64,000 nt of DNA from Echinarachnius parma (GCA_037951105.1 JBAMJV010001378.1:1-64000), one strand, 5' to 3'. Positions 35,330 through 47,608 are shown, counted from the first letter of the stretch. Made by a program: numbers and translations. Notes: generated from the letters alone by a model not told the origin.

Positions 35330-35530
35330 ATGGCGTTGCCAGTCTCGGGCTATGAGCCTAATGGGGGCTGGGAGGATGGTAGTGGGGATTTGGACATGCT
35401 AACCGGGATGTGGGGGAAAATAATTCATTCAATGAACCAGAACGTCAATGACGTAGCGCTCATCCGCCATCTCGCAACATCAAATATCGCAAATTTCATG
35501 TGGTACACTTTTCAACTGGTCAAAAAATAA
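35330..35530 (+). CDS. Coding-like 66-codon frame, unidentified
   Basis: The start lies in a good context (ACCATGG), 20-odd bases after a TATA-like GGGTATATAT. The peptide begins MALPVSGYEPNGGWEDGSGD and continues LDMLTGMWGKIIHSMNQN and ALIRHLATSNIANFMWYT, ending FQLVKK and TAA. It is small and soluble-looking, has four tryptophans or tyrosines in ordered positions, and GC content is above its AT-rich surroundings. I recognise no domain. Directly after it comes a low-complexity TAAA tract. It could be a fragment of a captured gene or an element-encoded peptide. Confidence 0.3.
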   Translation: MALPVSGYEPNGGWEDGSGDLDMLTGMWGKIIHSMNQNVNDVALIRHLATSNIANFMWYTFQLVKK

Positions 35531-35634
35531 AAATGTGCTGCCCTGGAAGGGACATAAAAATTAATTTTAAAAAAATTAGAGTGAAAAAAATATAAATTTG
35601 ACGCCCCAGAAGGGACATGGGAACAAAAAAAATA

Positions 35635-35740
35635 ACAAAAAAATAAATAAATAAAAAATAAATAAATAAATAAATAAAAAAAAAAAAAAATAAAAAAAAA
35701 ATAATAATAATAATAAATAAATAAATAAATAAATAAATAA

Positions 35741-35771
<31 letters not shown>

Positions 35772-35772
35772 A
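35635..35772. repeat. (TAAA)n microsatellite
   Basis: A-rich tract of AAAT/TAAA units with a poly-A run and some AAT triplets. Confidence 0.95.
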
Positions 35773-35774
35773 CA

Positions 35775-36327
35775 AAATTACCATAATTAATTAATGGAGA
35801 AAAATTTCAAAATTCTGTGTAGAAGTTTAGTGTACCAAAGTTAGCTCTACCAGATGAAGCAAACCAAATCAAAATCGGTCAAGAAATGAAGGAGAAGAAG
35901 CATTTTTTGTGATTTTTGGAATAAATTTGCATAAATTACCATAATTAATTAATGGAGAAAAATTTCAAAATTCTGTGTAGAAGTTTAGTGTACCAAAGTT
36001 AGCTCTACCAGATAAAGCAAACCAAATCAAAATCGGTCAAGAAATGAAGGAGAAGAAGCATTTTTTGTGATTTCGAATAAATTTGCATAAATTAGCATAT
36101 ATAATGAATTTCACGATTCTGTGTAGAAGTTTTAAATCCCCCTCCTAGCCCTATCTTATGAAACAATCAGAATCAAAATCGGTTGAAAAATAACGAAGAA
36201 GAAGCATTTTGAAAATTGTGGACGGACGGACGGAAGGACGGAAGGACGGACGGACGGACGGACGGACGGACGACGGACGCAACGGCATGGCATAAGCTCA
36301 TCGGGCCCTTCGGGCCGGATGAGCTAA
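35775..36327 (+). mobile_element. Repeat ending in a strong hairpin then CTAAAAA
   Basis: A roughly 160-base unit (AAATTACCATAATTAATTAA, GTGTAGAAGTTTAGTGTACC, AAATCGGTCAAGAAATGAAG, GAAGAAGCATTTT) occurs twice and a third time partly. Then come a GGAC microsatellite (36219-36278), GCATGGCATAAGCTCATC, and a hairpin CTCATCGGGCCC-TTC-GGGCCGGATGAG followed by CTAA. A hairpin right before CTRR is a Helitron hallmark, but the usual following T is absent. A nested non-autonomous element is likely; class uncertain. Confidence 0.5.
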
Positions 36328-37548
36328 AAATGGACTCCAAACACGTTGAAATTTGTTTTTGCAATTGATTGATTTTCTGCTGATATACACAGGTATATAT
36401 ATCCAAAATGGGGGATGACACGATGCACAGCATTGTAGCTGGTTTGTGCGTAGCACAATCGTTTTAAAAACATTGGTGAACAAAAAATGTATAAGGACCC
36501 TTATATTAGTGCGTTCATAATGATTTAAATCGTACAATTATTGTCACTCATTCATCTCAAAAGTCCAGAGGCATAACCAAAAGACTGCCAATGATGAGAG
36601 GGGTGGCAAACAAAGTTTTAGGGCAATATTTCCTATAAGGTAGCAGCCTTTACCGAAACATGGACAAGTGAAATCATGATTTCCCTAGGGAGAGATGGCT
36701 AATCCCTCCTTTATCCCCTAGCTACGCCATCTTGTAAAATGGCCGCCATGTTCGATTTTACCATTATTTAGATCCATTTGTATGAAAATAGTTTTCAGCT
36801 CATCAAAAAAACCTTTTAATCAGTACAAAGCTTTTTAGAATCAGCCAACTCAGTCAGTTGAAAAATTGTAAAATGCTTTTTGACAACCGTCTTGAAAAAT
36901 GGCCGCCATGTTGGATTTTCGCCATTTTATATGTCTGTGGCAGCCATCTTGGATTTTCTCCATTATATTGGTCCGTTTGTATTACAATCGTTTTAAATAT
37001 AATTAACATTTAAATTGACACTAATAAGATTATTACAATCAGCCAACTCGGTCAATTTTTATATCAAAAAGGAGCTTTTGGCGACCATCTTGAATAAATG
37101 GCTGCCATCTTGGATTTTTGCCATCAAATGGGTCCGTATTATATCACCATCGTTTTTAGCATATCAAGAAACATAAATCAACACCGAGATTATCAAAACC
37201 GGCCAACTCAGTAAATTTTTATATTAAAAAGTAGCTTTTGGGGGCCATCTTGGGAAAATGGCGGCCATCTTGGATTTTGGCCATCATATGAGTCCGTATG
37301 TATTACCATCGTGTTCAGCATGTCGATAAACATATAAAATGACACCAAGATTATTAAAATCGGCCAACTCAGTCAATTTTTATATCAAAAAGTAGCTTTT
37401 TGGCGGCCATCTTGGAAAATGGCCGCCATGTTGGAATTTTGTTTGTCTAAATGTGTTTTTCTAAAAAGTGTCCCTAAGGTAGTCTGCATACGGAGTATGT
37501 TGCTTGTATCAAACTTTGAACGATTATTACACTTATCTGCTCTACTAT

Positions 37549-37802
37549 ATCCCCCTTTCCTGTATCACACATCTCCCTCGCGGCTCTCTATCTATATTTA
37601 TCTCTCTACCGCACCCCCCCCCCCCCTTTCCTCTCTCTTCTTCATCCCTGTATCTGTATTACCCCTTAAAACAAATGAATATTGGCATGAGCGAGAGGAT
37701 AACGCTAAGGAGGGTAAATCCGAGCCTAATCACGCCAATTCTAGAGGCATGGTGATTTATGAGACCATTATGTTGACCCGCGAGATATTTAGCTATAGGT
37801 CT
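37549..37802. repeat. CT-rich flank, probable continuation of the 32.2-kb array
   Basis: Pyrimidine-rich text (CCCCCTTTCC, ATCTCCCTCGCGGC, TTCCTCTCTCTTC) begins right at the end of the 4.56-kb element and runs to about 37650. The rest to 37802 is ordinary. Confidence 0.5.
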
Positions 37803-38033
37803 TAAAGGGGTACCATACATGCCATAGTTTTTGTTATCTTGTTTTGTTCATGCCGAAGATACTTTACACATTACGTGTATGTCATGTATGTATTATTCTA
37901 TAATTTGTATTGCGACAGAGTAACTGGAATGATAGCAAAAAATGATATTCGGTTTAAACATGCAGAGGAATTATGTATGTGATTCGCGTAACGTAACGTA
38001 ACGTAACGTCTTTCAGTGAGTCCCACATTTATG

Positions 38034-38608
38034 TTAAAGGGATAGTTAAGTTTTGGTATAGAGGGCGCTAAACAAAATAATTTGTTGTGAGATAATGAAA
38101 AACTGAGTGTCAAATTCGAAAGAGCATACAATTTTAATGACAGAATAAACTTTATTTGATCAAAATCGGTTCAGAAATGGCTGAAATGTCCATAAATATA
38201 TCCATTTGTAATAATTGTGGGGCCCCACTATTATTCAATAATTTTGAACCAACCGTTACATTTTTTTTTTAATGCTTCCACTTTTCAAAAATGTTCAAAA
38301 GAGGTTTTTAAATAGTTGTTGATTATCTCTCTATCTAATCACTATTTCAACAACACATCACATGCACAATATTTTATTTTAAATGGTTGAAACCAATGAG
38401 GGTTTAGAGAGCGCCCTCTTAAGTTTGAACGGCTCTTTTTGAATGATAACAGGCTTTTTACTTAGTCATTTGTAATTTTTGTATTCCTTTCCAGCATGGT
38501 GGAGTTATAACTATAATTTTGTTATGTAATGGTGCAGGTTTTGGTTACTAAAATTCAGTTTGACCTAAACTGTACTCTCTTTATACCAGAACTCAACTAT
38601 CCCTTTAA
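38034..38608 (-). mobile_element. MITE family B, intact copy, reversed
   Basis: It runs from TTAAAGGGATAGTTAAGTTT to AGAACTCAACTATCCCTTTAA with TTAA both sides, about 575 bases. Family blocks appear in reverse order to the 7280 copy: TATAGAGGGCGCT, TTGTGAGATAATGAAAAACT, AAACTTTATTTGATCAAAA, GGTTGAAACCAATGAG and AGCATGGTGGAGTT. An (AACGT)n stretch (about 37985-38008) lies just before it. Confidence 0.88.
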
Positions 38609-38809
38609 GCCAATCTGGTTATCGCTAGCTGTAACAGTCGAATAGTTTGTCTAACATGTAATTCACCCACTGTTGATATTTACTGACATTCGAATCGCAA
38701 GATCATTATTAACTTCACTTTCTCTTTAATCCAGTTATCACGAACCAATAAAACATGTAGACAAGAGAAATGTGAAAGCTCCAATTAGTGATATTGGTTA
38801 TGTTGGTTG

Positions 38810-39173
38810 GGTCGAGTAACATTGTCGAAAGCCACAAAACCTAGCGGTTCTCACATACATGGTCGTTGTATTCGAATTACCAACATGCCGGAAAGAAGCA
38901 TGGCACAGGTCGATCTATACAAAGTATATTTGTGATTGAAGCGTTCGGATTTGAAAGTCTCTCTAGGAGTTTTTCAATTGTGTACAAAGTTAATACAATG
39001 AGGTAAAATATCACTTTACATTTTGTCTTATGTTATGGCATTCATTTACCATGGTATGTTCACACACCATTCAGTCATATCAGGGGACATATTATCAGAT
39101 AACAAAAATACACATGTTATCAACTCTTCGTCAGTTTTTTGCACATTTCAACACAGTTTCTGGATCCCTTTAA
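38810..39173. mobile_element. MITE family A copy
   Basis: GGTCGAGTAACATTGTCG, GGTCGTTGTATTCGAATTACC, AATATCACTTTACATTTTG and TATCAACTCTTCGTCAG, ending TTTCTGGATCCCTTTAA, match the family order. The left TTAAAGGG is lost. Confidence 0.75.
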
Positions 39174-40470
39174 TGGATCACTTAATCAGGCAGCTAGCAA
39201 TGCGGGTCACATTTTAAGGAAGCTAAATTAGAGTGAATCGAGTCATCCGTACTTGGATTGCTGTAATACGGAAAACTATTAAAGTTCAACTATAACTCTT
39301 CATCATTCAGTATCGTACGTTTAAAACAGTAACTATCAATTTGGACAAAAACAAATAAATGATTTCTCCTTAAACAGTAGTCATCTTTCGTCGTCATTTA
39401 TGTCATATTAAATCATATTTATTTTGCTTAAAATGTGACTGGTAGCTATAGACATATAGATAATAATTATGAAGAAAATAATTATTCTAAATAAATACGA
39501 TTATATAACACTCCCACACACAAACAAACACACACACACACACCCACACACCCACACACACACGAACGTGTGAATACACAAAATATTAAAAAGCATTTAA
39601 CCATACACATACACCATACACCATACACAGTCTTGCACGTGTTAGGAGAATTTTGTCTTGGAGGTATAGTTGACCTGCATCGACTTGGAAGTTCATCTCT
39701 TTCTTTAAAAAAATTATTCCTTTTCATTTTTTCATGTTGATAGAAACATAGATATCGAATTGTCTATTTCATTGTACAGTATTTCTTTGGAAATTAAAGG
39801 TCATTCCGTATATAATAATTCACTTCGTATGCATGTCATGACTGTTAAAGAGAGGGTTGATTAAAGATAATGTTGGGTCTTTGCAGAAGGATTGAAGTGA
39901 GACAAAAGTGGCCTTAATTCCATTATATAAATGCATGCATACATATCACTGTCATCGTCGGATGTTTGAAACATATTCCGCAAAAAAGTGTTTCAATTGT
40001 ACCGTGGTTATGAATTCATATTTATTTATTTTATACTGGAGGGTATAGGCCTGTTCAGTTATGCAAAACTGCTTTACAAAGGCGCCCTGCAGTTACTTGC
40101 ATGTTGGAAAACAAAATATATAAACATATATATATACAATACATTATACAAATTCAAAACAAACATAAATGATGGGGAGAGTGAATTAGAGAGACATAAT
40201 ATGGAGCCAGGAAATATCAGAACTCATGATTATCTTTAAACAAAAACGTCCTTCCGTATTGTCAATCCCGATCGGCCTAAACTGATATACTGCAATGCAC
40301 AACGTAATTATATACCCGTTTCCTTTATTAAAACTGCATGTGCGGTGTTCCCCCTTAATTGTTAATTCATAATGGCAACGCTCGGATTATTATTTTTCAC
40401 TGTAATGAAGTTAGATTTAGATATGATATTATGATATGATATATTATAAATATGATAGAGTCACGATTGA
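39174..40470. other. Non-coding stretch with a short CA-rich tract
   Basis: CA-rich sequence at about 39520-39565. No supported gene. Confidence 0.4.
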
Positions 40471-40474
40471 GTTG

Positions 40475-40655
40475 GTGATGGTGGTGGTGGTGGTGGTGGT
40501 GGTGGTGGTGGTGATGATTATGATGATGATGCTGATGATGATGATGATGATGATGAAGATGATGGTGATGAAGATGGTGATGATGATGATGGTAGTGATG
40601 GTGGTAATGATGATGATGAGGAGGAGGAGGAAGAGGAGGAGGAGGAGGAGGATGG
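40475..40655. repeat. (GGT)/(GAT)/(GAG) microsatellite
   Basis: Compound trinucleotide repeat, GGT then GAT then GAG. Long frames on both strands are translations of it. Confidence 0.93.
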
Positions 40656-40934
40656 AAAAGAAGAACAACAATATAATTCATGACGATAATATGTTATGAA
40701 GATGATGATCTACCTTTATAGATCAAAACAAGATTAAGGAAATCAGCGATTAAAAAAAATAATGCAGTCGTTTATCTGCTCCACCGTGCTTGATGTCGAT
40801 GGGTTGTTTTGGTAATGCAAGTAATAAGCTCATAACCTTCGCACCAAATTGCTCGTAATGAAACTATAATGACATTTCAGGTTTTAATGTTCACATACAT
40901 TGACATTTAAACGCACCAACATATTTGGCGCAAA

Positions 40935-41270
40935 CGTACACACACGCAAACAACGCACACACACGAATACGCGCTACACAAATACACACGTACACAAACA
41001 CACACAACCACACACCCAAACACACGCATACATTCAAACGAACATACGTATTACGTTCTCTCAAACACACACACACACACACATTGTTAAAATGCACACA
41101 ATCACATATCAAATTATGTGCACATGTACATGGGCCGAAAAACGTACACATACAAACATTAACGCGAACGCACACAAACGTCTGTACAAACAACAAACAA
41201 AAACACACACACGAACCACAAACGCACATGCACACATCACCATCATACAGTATACGTACAAACGCAGATA
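40935..41270. repeat. CA-rich degenerate microsatellite
   Basis: ACAC and AAACGCACAC-type units with interruptions. Frames of 114-135 residues here are Thr/His or Val/Cys low complexity. Confidence 0.85.
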
Positions 41271-41454
41271 TACTAATAATGCAACAACTTTAGTTTGTAA
41301 GAAGTGAAGTGAGGTGACAGAAATATAGGTTCACAACTTCACATCATCCAGGCCAGTGTTTATACAGTGTGGGAAAAAAGTTGAAAATCAATATATCCAA
41401 GCTGTGATTTGCGCGTACAGTGTCAAAATTTCCATTCCCGCCGAACCCGATACC

Positions 41455-41590
41455 CCAACAAGGATCGAATATATTTGATTCCTTTGACGTAAACGGATCG
41501 AATGTCTTTGATTCTCATCATTTCTCACACACTTGTAAATCGAATAATATCTTTACACACAAGGGGGTCGAATTTCGTTGATTCCTTTAG
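41455..41590. repeat. Small degenerate repeat, GATCGAAT...TTTGATTC
   Basis: GGATCGAATATATTTGATTC, GGATCGAATGTCTTTGATTC and GGGTCGAATTTCGTTGATTC recur at about 50- to 65-base spacing. Each copy is itself partly palindromic. Confidence 0.6.
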
Positions 41591-41599
41591 TGCTAGTAC

Positions 41600-43690
41600 T
41601 ATGCGTACATGTTATACATGCTGAATGGCGTCCAATTCATCATCTTAAGTTCTCAACAAAGGATGTTCTTGATTGCCAGGCCGCACAAACCAGAGAGAAA
41701 ACACGATCGACAAATTCCCGATTGTTCGTACGTTTTATTCCCTAACACGAAATTAGCACTGGCTTGCTGGCCCGAGGCCACTGAAATTTGGTTTCGGACA
41801 ACCAAAATTAACTTTTAACAATACCTGCCCGACCTGTCAACCAAGTATACTAACCAAACTTTTAAATGTTTCTTTTTTTGGGGGGTGAGGGGGTGGGGGC
41901 CTCGAGATTCAGGTTTCGAGCTCCCAGCATTTGGGAAATGTTGATGTTACTTACCTTACATGTCCGCGAGGATCAGGATGAAAAGTTGGTTTTTAGATGG
42001 CAGATTTTTTTTTATTACGTAGCATGTGTTAATTTTCCTAACTGTTGTGATGTTGGAGTATAGGCTATACGATGATTACGTAATAATCCTCCTCATATAC
42101 ATTATACCATCATACACATGCACAGCACATATTTTTGTTTATTTTGAATTATGACAAGCAATTCGCCAAAATAATGTCGATATTAATATGACAATTTAAC
42201 AATAATTGATTATGTATTGCCGATTTCGAAATATGACATGATCAGATGATTAGCCGAACAACAATTCCTATAAGCTATTAAACGATACAATGGTTAGCTA
42301 TTTATTTCGTATTCGACACAAGTAATTAACAACAATAGTTTTAACAACAACAACAGCAACAAAAACATCAGAATGGTTTTGATTATAATTGTGATTCAAA
42401 TAATGATGGCATGCTATTATAGCTGAACATATATTACATTATGAAATTGATATAGGCTAACGAGTATAATGATCAGCTAATATTTCTGTCATCAAATTCA
42501 AATCAGAAAAGATAATAATTCTTTCTTTTCGATAACCAAGTTTTCCTTTTCATGCATGCATGTGCTTAACTCGGTGATTCAGTGAAAATCTGCGAAAATG
42601 CTCACCACCACAGAATTACTGGCATATTATGCAAACTGATAGGTAATGAGCAAAACGTCGATTCGGCAATTCGAATTAAGTCCTAGTTCATGTAGAGTCC
42701 ACACACTTCATACGGAATATCAACGTACATTATAGAACAAACACAAACTGTGAAATACAAAAAACAAAAACACACAGTTCGAAAAGTTCACGTCTAGATT
42801 ATTCGACAAGGACGACATACTATCGCCTATTCAGGCTATTCCTCGAATTATTGATGATTGCTCGGAAGATAACTTAATTTGAAGGCTTGTGCGTAATTTA
42901 AACGAGTTTCGCGGCGGTAAAAAAAAAACAATGCTAACGAAATATATTGTTTCGTTCTAATTGAAATTGACGTGCTGTTGAAAGTGTGTGTATATTATGC
43001 TAGAAACGGGAGGGTTTGTATTTCTACCGCTGCCAAACTAATTCAAACAATATGGTATAACCGGACAACAACAACAACAACAACAACAAGATATGTGCCG
43101 TAATGGCGCCCAAACGAATAATGAAATAGCGCATTACATGTTTATGTTTAATCTCTGACGACAGAAAACAATCAGTTTGTGTTTATTTATTAATTTGTGT
43201 TCATGTATTTACACATTAATTGCATTAAAAGTATGTTAAACAACTACATTGATAATAAACAATATATTAAATAGGTGATACATTTACTACGGTTATCATT
43301 ATCGAAATAACGCATTGCCTGTTTATTGTTCAGTCGATATCCAGTAACTGCGAACATTTGAGATATTCTGCTTATCCGTGAATGTCACTTTCAAATTTAA
43401 CTCGTCAATCTAAACTGTTAAATGATAACGATCATTATTTTACATTAAAATCATGTTTTAAACCATGAATAAAATAAAATGGCTAACAGACATTTGATGG
43501 AATACAATTATCTTCAAGTAAACTTGACTTTAACGGAGGTTCCCGCATCTCCCTAATTCTGCAAAACAAAACAAAATGACTGTAAAATTAAACCTGTTCC
43601 CTTGAATAGTTCAATGCCAATATAGTATAATACATATAGTATAACAACCAGGGAAATGGGAGCTAAACAAATACCACATCCCTGGTTTAA
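41600..43690. other. Long unremarkable AT-rich stretch
   Basis: Only a short (CAA)n tract at about 43065-43090 stands out. No supported gene. Confidence 0.4.
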
Positions 43691-43695
43691 CATGT

Positions 43696-43865
43696 CAGGG
43701 GCCGCGGAACCGGGGGGGGGGGGGGGGGGGGGCTGGGGGGGGCTGCAGCCCCCCACATTTTTGTCTTAAAACAAAGAGATACATAAACACAAAACAATAA
43801 TTATAATAACAGCCTAAATGTGGTCAGCCCCACCCCCCACTTTCAAAACCTTTCCGCGGCCCCTG
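43696..43865. mobile_element. hAT-like MITE, CATGT 5-bp duplication
   Basis: The ends CAGGGGCCGCGGAA and TTCCGCGGCCCCTG are perfectly inverted. CATGT flanks both sides (43691-43695 and 43866-43870). The arms hold a long G run with GGCTGCAGCC and, on the right, CAGCCCCACCCCCC. The 5-bp duplication matches the element at 23756-23948. Confidence 0.85.
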
Positions 43866-44195
43866 CATGTACCTGTACGCATTTGGTTATTTGTTTTCGA
43901 AATAGACGTGTGATAATAGGTATAGTTTTACCATTTTAACTCGAACATCGATGAAACGATATTTAACTCGTTTCATGTCTCATTTAGATTTGTATATAAC
44001 ATGCATGTTCACAGTCAAACTTTATAGCTCGGGACAAGTCGTGCAAACCCATATTTTTACAACCACACTAGCTTATTCTTACTACAACATTCTAACTCTA
44101 TTTAATATGATTATAGTTAGAGCTTAGTAAGTAACACAACGTTTCCTTAATAGTCACCATATATATATATGACTGTGTTAACATTTATTACATAC

Positions 44196-45000
44196 TCAGT
44201 TAGCAACTAACATGATTCTCTTGTTAGCATATTTATATAGCCCTGATATCTGGATATCATTATGTGAAATAGACTTACAGAATAAAACTGAGTTAGTGCG
44301 GTTTTGTGGAAACGGACCCTGGAAAAGGCTTCCCTGGATAGGCTCACACTAGTCATGCTAGTTGGCAATTTAAAAAGATCTCTTGTTTCATTCCTAGCAC
44401 TATTTTCATTTTCTGAAATAAACTCAGAATGGTACTATATGCTATTGTGGTTTTATGAATACGGGCTTGCGTGGATGAGCTGACCTTAATAGTTGGCAAC
44501 TTAAACGATTATCAATGTGCGAAATAGACTTTAAAATGGTACTAAAGCTAGTGCGGTTTTATGAATACGGAGCCTGGACAAGTTAAAGGCTTACTGTACC
44601 TGGATGGGCTGACCCTAGTTGGTACCTAAAACCATATCATGTTGCATAACACATTTACTTAGCCATTACATCTAAAATATACTTAGAATTGAACTATATA
44701 TAAGCTAGTGCGGTTTTATGAATACGGGCCCTGGGCATGTCTATGGCCGCTGACCTGGATGGGTTTTATACTTTACCCTAGTTAGCAACTAACGTGATAT
44801 CTCGTTGCATACATATATAGCCCTATTATCGTTATCTCTTGTTGAATGCAGTCATATAAGCCTATCGTCTAATATGAATCTACAATGAATTTAACTGACT
44901 TAGTGCGGTTCTCTTTTTTTATGAATACGGGACCTGGACGCGTTTATTATATATATTATTGACCTGGATGGACCTACGTCACTGTCTCTGGTGCGGATTA
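44196..45000. repeat. Degenerate tandem array with GTGCGGTTTTATGAATACGG
   Basis: The block GTGCGGTTTTATGAATACGG or a variant occurs near 44297, 44447, 44552, 44710 and 44907. Each is followed by GCCTGGA and a CTGGATGGGCTGACCCTAG-like segment; TAGTTGGCAACTTAAA, TTGCATA and ATAGACTTA-like pieces lie between. Spacing varies from about 105 to 197 bases. A palindromic relative lies at 56844-57261. Confidence 0.7.
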
Positions 45001-45469
45001 TTATCACCATATATCTGCTGCTTTATTATGTTGATTACGATGGATATTACAGTTTAATCGAATACCTAGCCTACTGTAGCCTTAGCAACAGTGAACTAAT
45101 ATGCCGCAAAGAATTTCAACTGTCATTTTTTTGTTTTGTGTGTGTGCGTTTGATATGAAGAAGAAAAACATCTTCATATCGTATCACAGAAATAATTATC
45201 ATTCGTAGTTCGCATCTGAGACTTGATATATTTGTTTTCTCATCATAATTAGCATTATAGGATTTAAATAGTTTGAAGAAATGCATGCAGGCAGGCATTG
45301 TTTGCAGTTTTGTATTACGACACTTTGCTAGCTTTATCGCGATATGTAGTTGCATAGTTCATTTACCGATTCAGCATGTCACACCTTTTACTTATAAGGT
45401 TATAGCTTTTATTGTTTTTATATATTAAAAAAAAAACGTTTGCGTCATAATATCAAACTTGCCAATTAA

Positions 45470-45657
45470 ATTCGTTATTGATGCTGTTTGTATTGTTCAT
45501 GTCTCAATACCATATACATATATGTATACTTTTCAAACATGTTCTGTGCATATATATATGTTTTTTTATAAATATATTTGTTGATATCAACGAGTCTGAA
45601 ACCACATTTTGGCGTTTTTTAAAATATGACAATAAAATGAATCTGAATCTGAAATGC
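45470..45657 (+). mobile_element. Probable LINE 3' tail, ATGAATCTGAATCTGAA end
   Basis: An AT-rich segment ends GACAATAAAATGAATCTGAA then TCTGAAATGC. A polyadenylation-like AATAAA running into a TGAATC/TCTGAA repeat is a common 3' end for CR1/L2/I-type LINEs of invertebrates. No reverse transcriptase is adjacent, so this is a short truncated copy. Confidence 0.45.
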
Positions 45658-46009
45658 TAATGGCCATGAGGAGATACTGTACATTATGATCTTATGCATG
45701 GAGGAAAAATATGTCAGTCGCCTTTCCTTTCTTTACATTCTATTAAAACTTCTTCTAATCATGCCAAATTATCATCGCAACTTGCATGCTAAGGCACGAA
45801 CGGCGAAAACAAATACACGAATGTAGAGTAAACTTTAAAGCGAATCGACAGGGTATATAAATTTATATAAATTTCTATAAGAAATGAGCGATTTGCCTGA
45901 GCGAACATACTGTGCCTTGATCATATTGATGGAGAATTTATGCTAAATGCTCTTGATGCCCGATGCAGCAGCGGGGTTAATGACCACTATTTATAGAGTC
46001 CGAACATCG

Positions 46010-46200
46010 TTTCTCCTTAGCTACCCCCATCCATTCCCCTCCTCTCCGTTCCATCCATCTTACGCCGGATCGCATCACCTCTCCCCCTCTCGCTGCCATC
46101 TCCTCTGTCCAGCTTCACATCTCCCTCGTTCCCACCCTCTCTCGACTCTCGCACACCCACCCACCCACTCCAACACGACTCAACTCCAATCTCCGTAGCC
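46010..46200. repeat. CT-rich low-complexity tract
   Basis: Pyrimidine-biased sequence (CCCTCCTCTCC, CTCCCCCTCTCGC). The 83-codon frame across it is Ser/Pro/His-biased and unsupported. Confidence 0.6.
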
Positions 46201-47265
46201 CAGAAGGAAGAAGAAAAAAAAACAGAGAGAGGATAACCTGTTTATGAAGAAGAAGAAAAAAACCTGAGAAAATACTGCATTGCAGTCCCTGACGCACGCA
46301 CACATCAGTTTTCATATTGATTGTTTTCGCTATATAAACGCATCAACATTTTAATACGACTGCTCCTTTCTTCTGCGCGTTGCTAAGCGACTGTTTCTTC
46401 ATCTTCTTGCAGTGTGTTGCTTGTTTCAATAGTAACGGCCCGCACGATAATCCGTTTGCACTTCTAATCACGTATTCTAACCTTTTCGAGCGCCAACGCT
46501 ATTAAATCTTGGAAATGAATGTCCCGCGAAAGTATGCACGGATAACACACACAGCTTCTTTATAAAAACGCACGTAGTCCTTTATGATAATACTACAGTA
46601 CCGGTACATGCAATAATTAAATAAATGCAATCGTTAAATGGCGTTGTATGTGGCGGTTCATATAAACTGAGTAATTAATTTCGGATAACTTGGTACCTTT
46701 TCGCTGGTCTGATTACCATTCAATTTTAGTTATACAGTCATCATGTTAGCAGGTAGCAGCAAACATTAGAGTAACTTTCACCTTCTTTATGTTCAGTTTG
46801 CAAAATAATGCAACAGATGGCATGGTGCATGTGGTATTGTGGTACTCATCTAAAATCCAAAATAGTTCTCCATTACAAACGCCTCAGCTGAGCTGCTGCA
46901 GAAAGTATACTTTATCAATATCGATTGAGTTCTGCAATATAATTCTTTGAACTTTTTTAAAGCAATTTCTCCACTAATAATATCGGAGAAGCAAAAGGAA
47001 AAGTGTATGATTTTTTTTTTGTTCAACCTCAAGCAATGAACAATTCCCGCTCCATTCTTGGCAACAATATCTTACTTTGAAATCGAAATCGCCATTTAGC
47101 CAAAGAAAAAAAAGAGAAAGGATAAAACAACTTGTATAAAACAAATGTATTGCAAATAATGTTTACTTTCTGTACACACGTCAATATAGTGAGGGCATAA
47201 TTAGGCGTCGATATAAGGGCACCTGTCGTGTTTAGCATATATATATACGGGGAGAGGGAGGGTGA
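46201..47265. other. Unremarkable non-coding stretch
   Basis: No gene or repeat recognised. Confidence 0.4.
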
Positions 47266-47269
47266 AGGA

Positions 47270-47480
47270 ATAGATAGCCGAGGGGGTCAAAAGCGAGAAG
47301 CTCGCCTCCATTCTATTAACTCTGTCTGGTGACCCATCAATACTAAAAAACCAATGCCGTGACTGCGTCAACACTCCACACAGCCACCATGAATCGGCCT
47401 TAACCGACGAAGATTAACCTAGGGCAGATCGAAAGACTACAGTCACGTTCATTTGAAAGTATAATAATGTCAACCGTTTG
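47270..47480. promoter_or_regulatory. Repeat-free balanced-composition segment, possible conserved non-coding element
   Basis: This part has balanced base composition, no homopolymers, stops in every frame and no similarity to other parts of the window. That is all that suggests a regulatory role. Confidence 0.2.
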
Positions 47481-47608
47481 CGCAGGTGAACACATTTGTT
47501 TAGCCTTTTAAAGTGACTCTGTCGTTTGCGCTCGTTTCGAGAACCACATACTGATTAGCGACCAAGGCCCATACAATGATCTAGCTACTGTAACTGTGAC
47601 CGCTTATT

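Larger units (their letters stand above)
32991..37548. mobile_element. 4.56-kb element with inverted arrays of 163-bp units
   Basis: TAGTAGAGCAGATAAGTG at the left end is exactly inverted at the right (CACTTATCTGCTCTACTA), inside a CT-rich array; TA may be the target duplication. Beyond the terminal unit both arms become tandem arrays: about four units on the left (to about 33720) and five on the right (from about 36720). Each carries paired sites such as CCAAGATGGCGGCCATTTTC, then GACTGAGTTGGCCGATTTTA and CTTGGTGTC. The 3-kb interior holds other repeats and two small coding-like frames, but no transposase. AAGATGGCGGC is the core of the YY1 site. The structure resembles foldback-type elements; superfamily unknown. 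Confidence 0.8.

Noticed and set aside
40397-41307. Long frames rich in His, Met, Thr or Val
   Set aside because: Direct translations of GAT/GGT and CA microsatellites.
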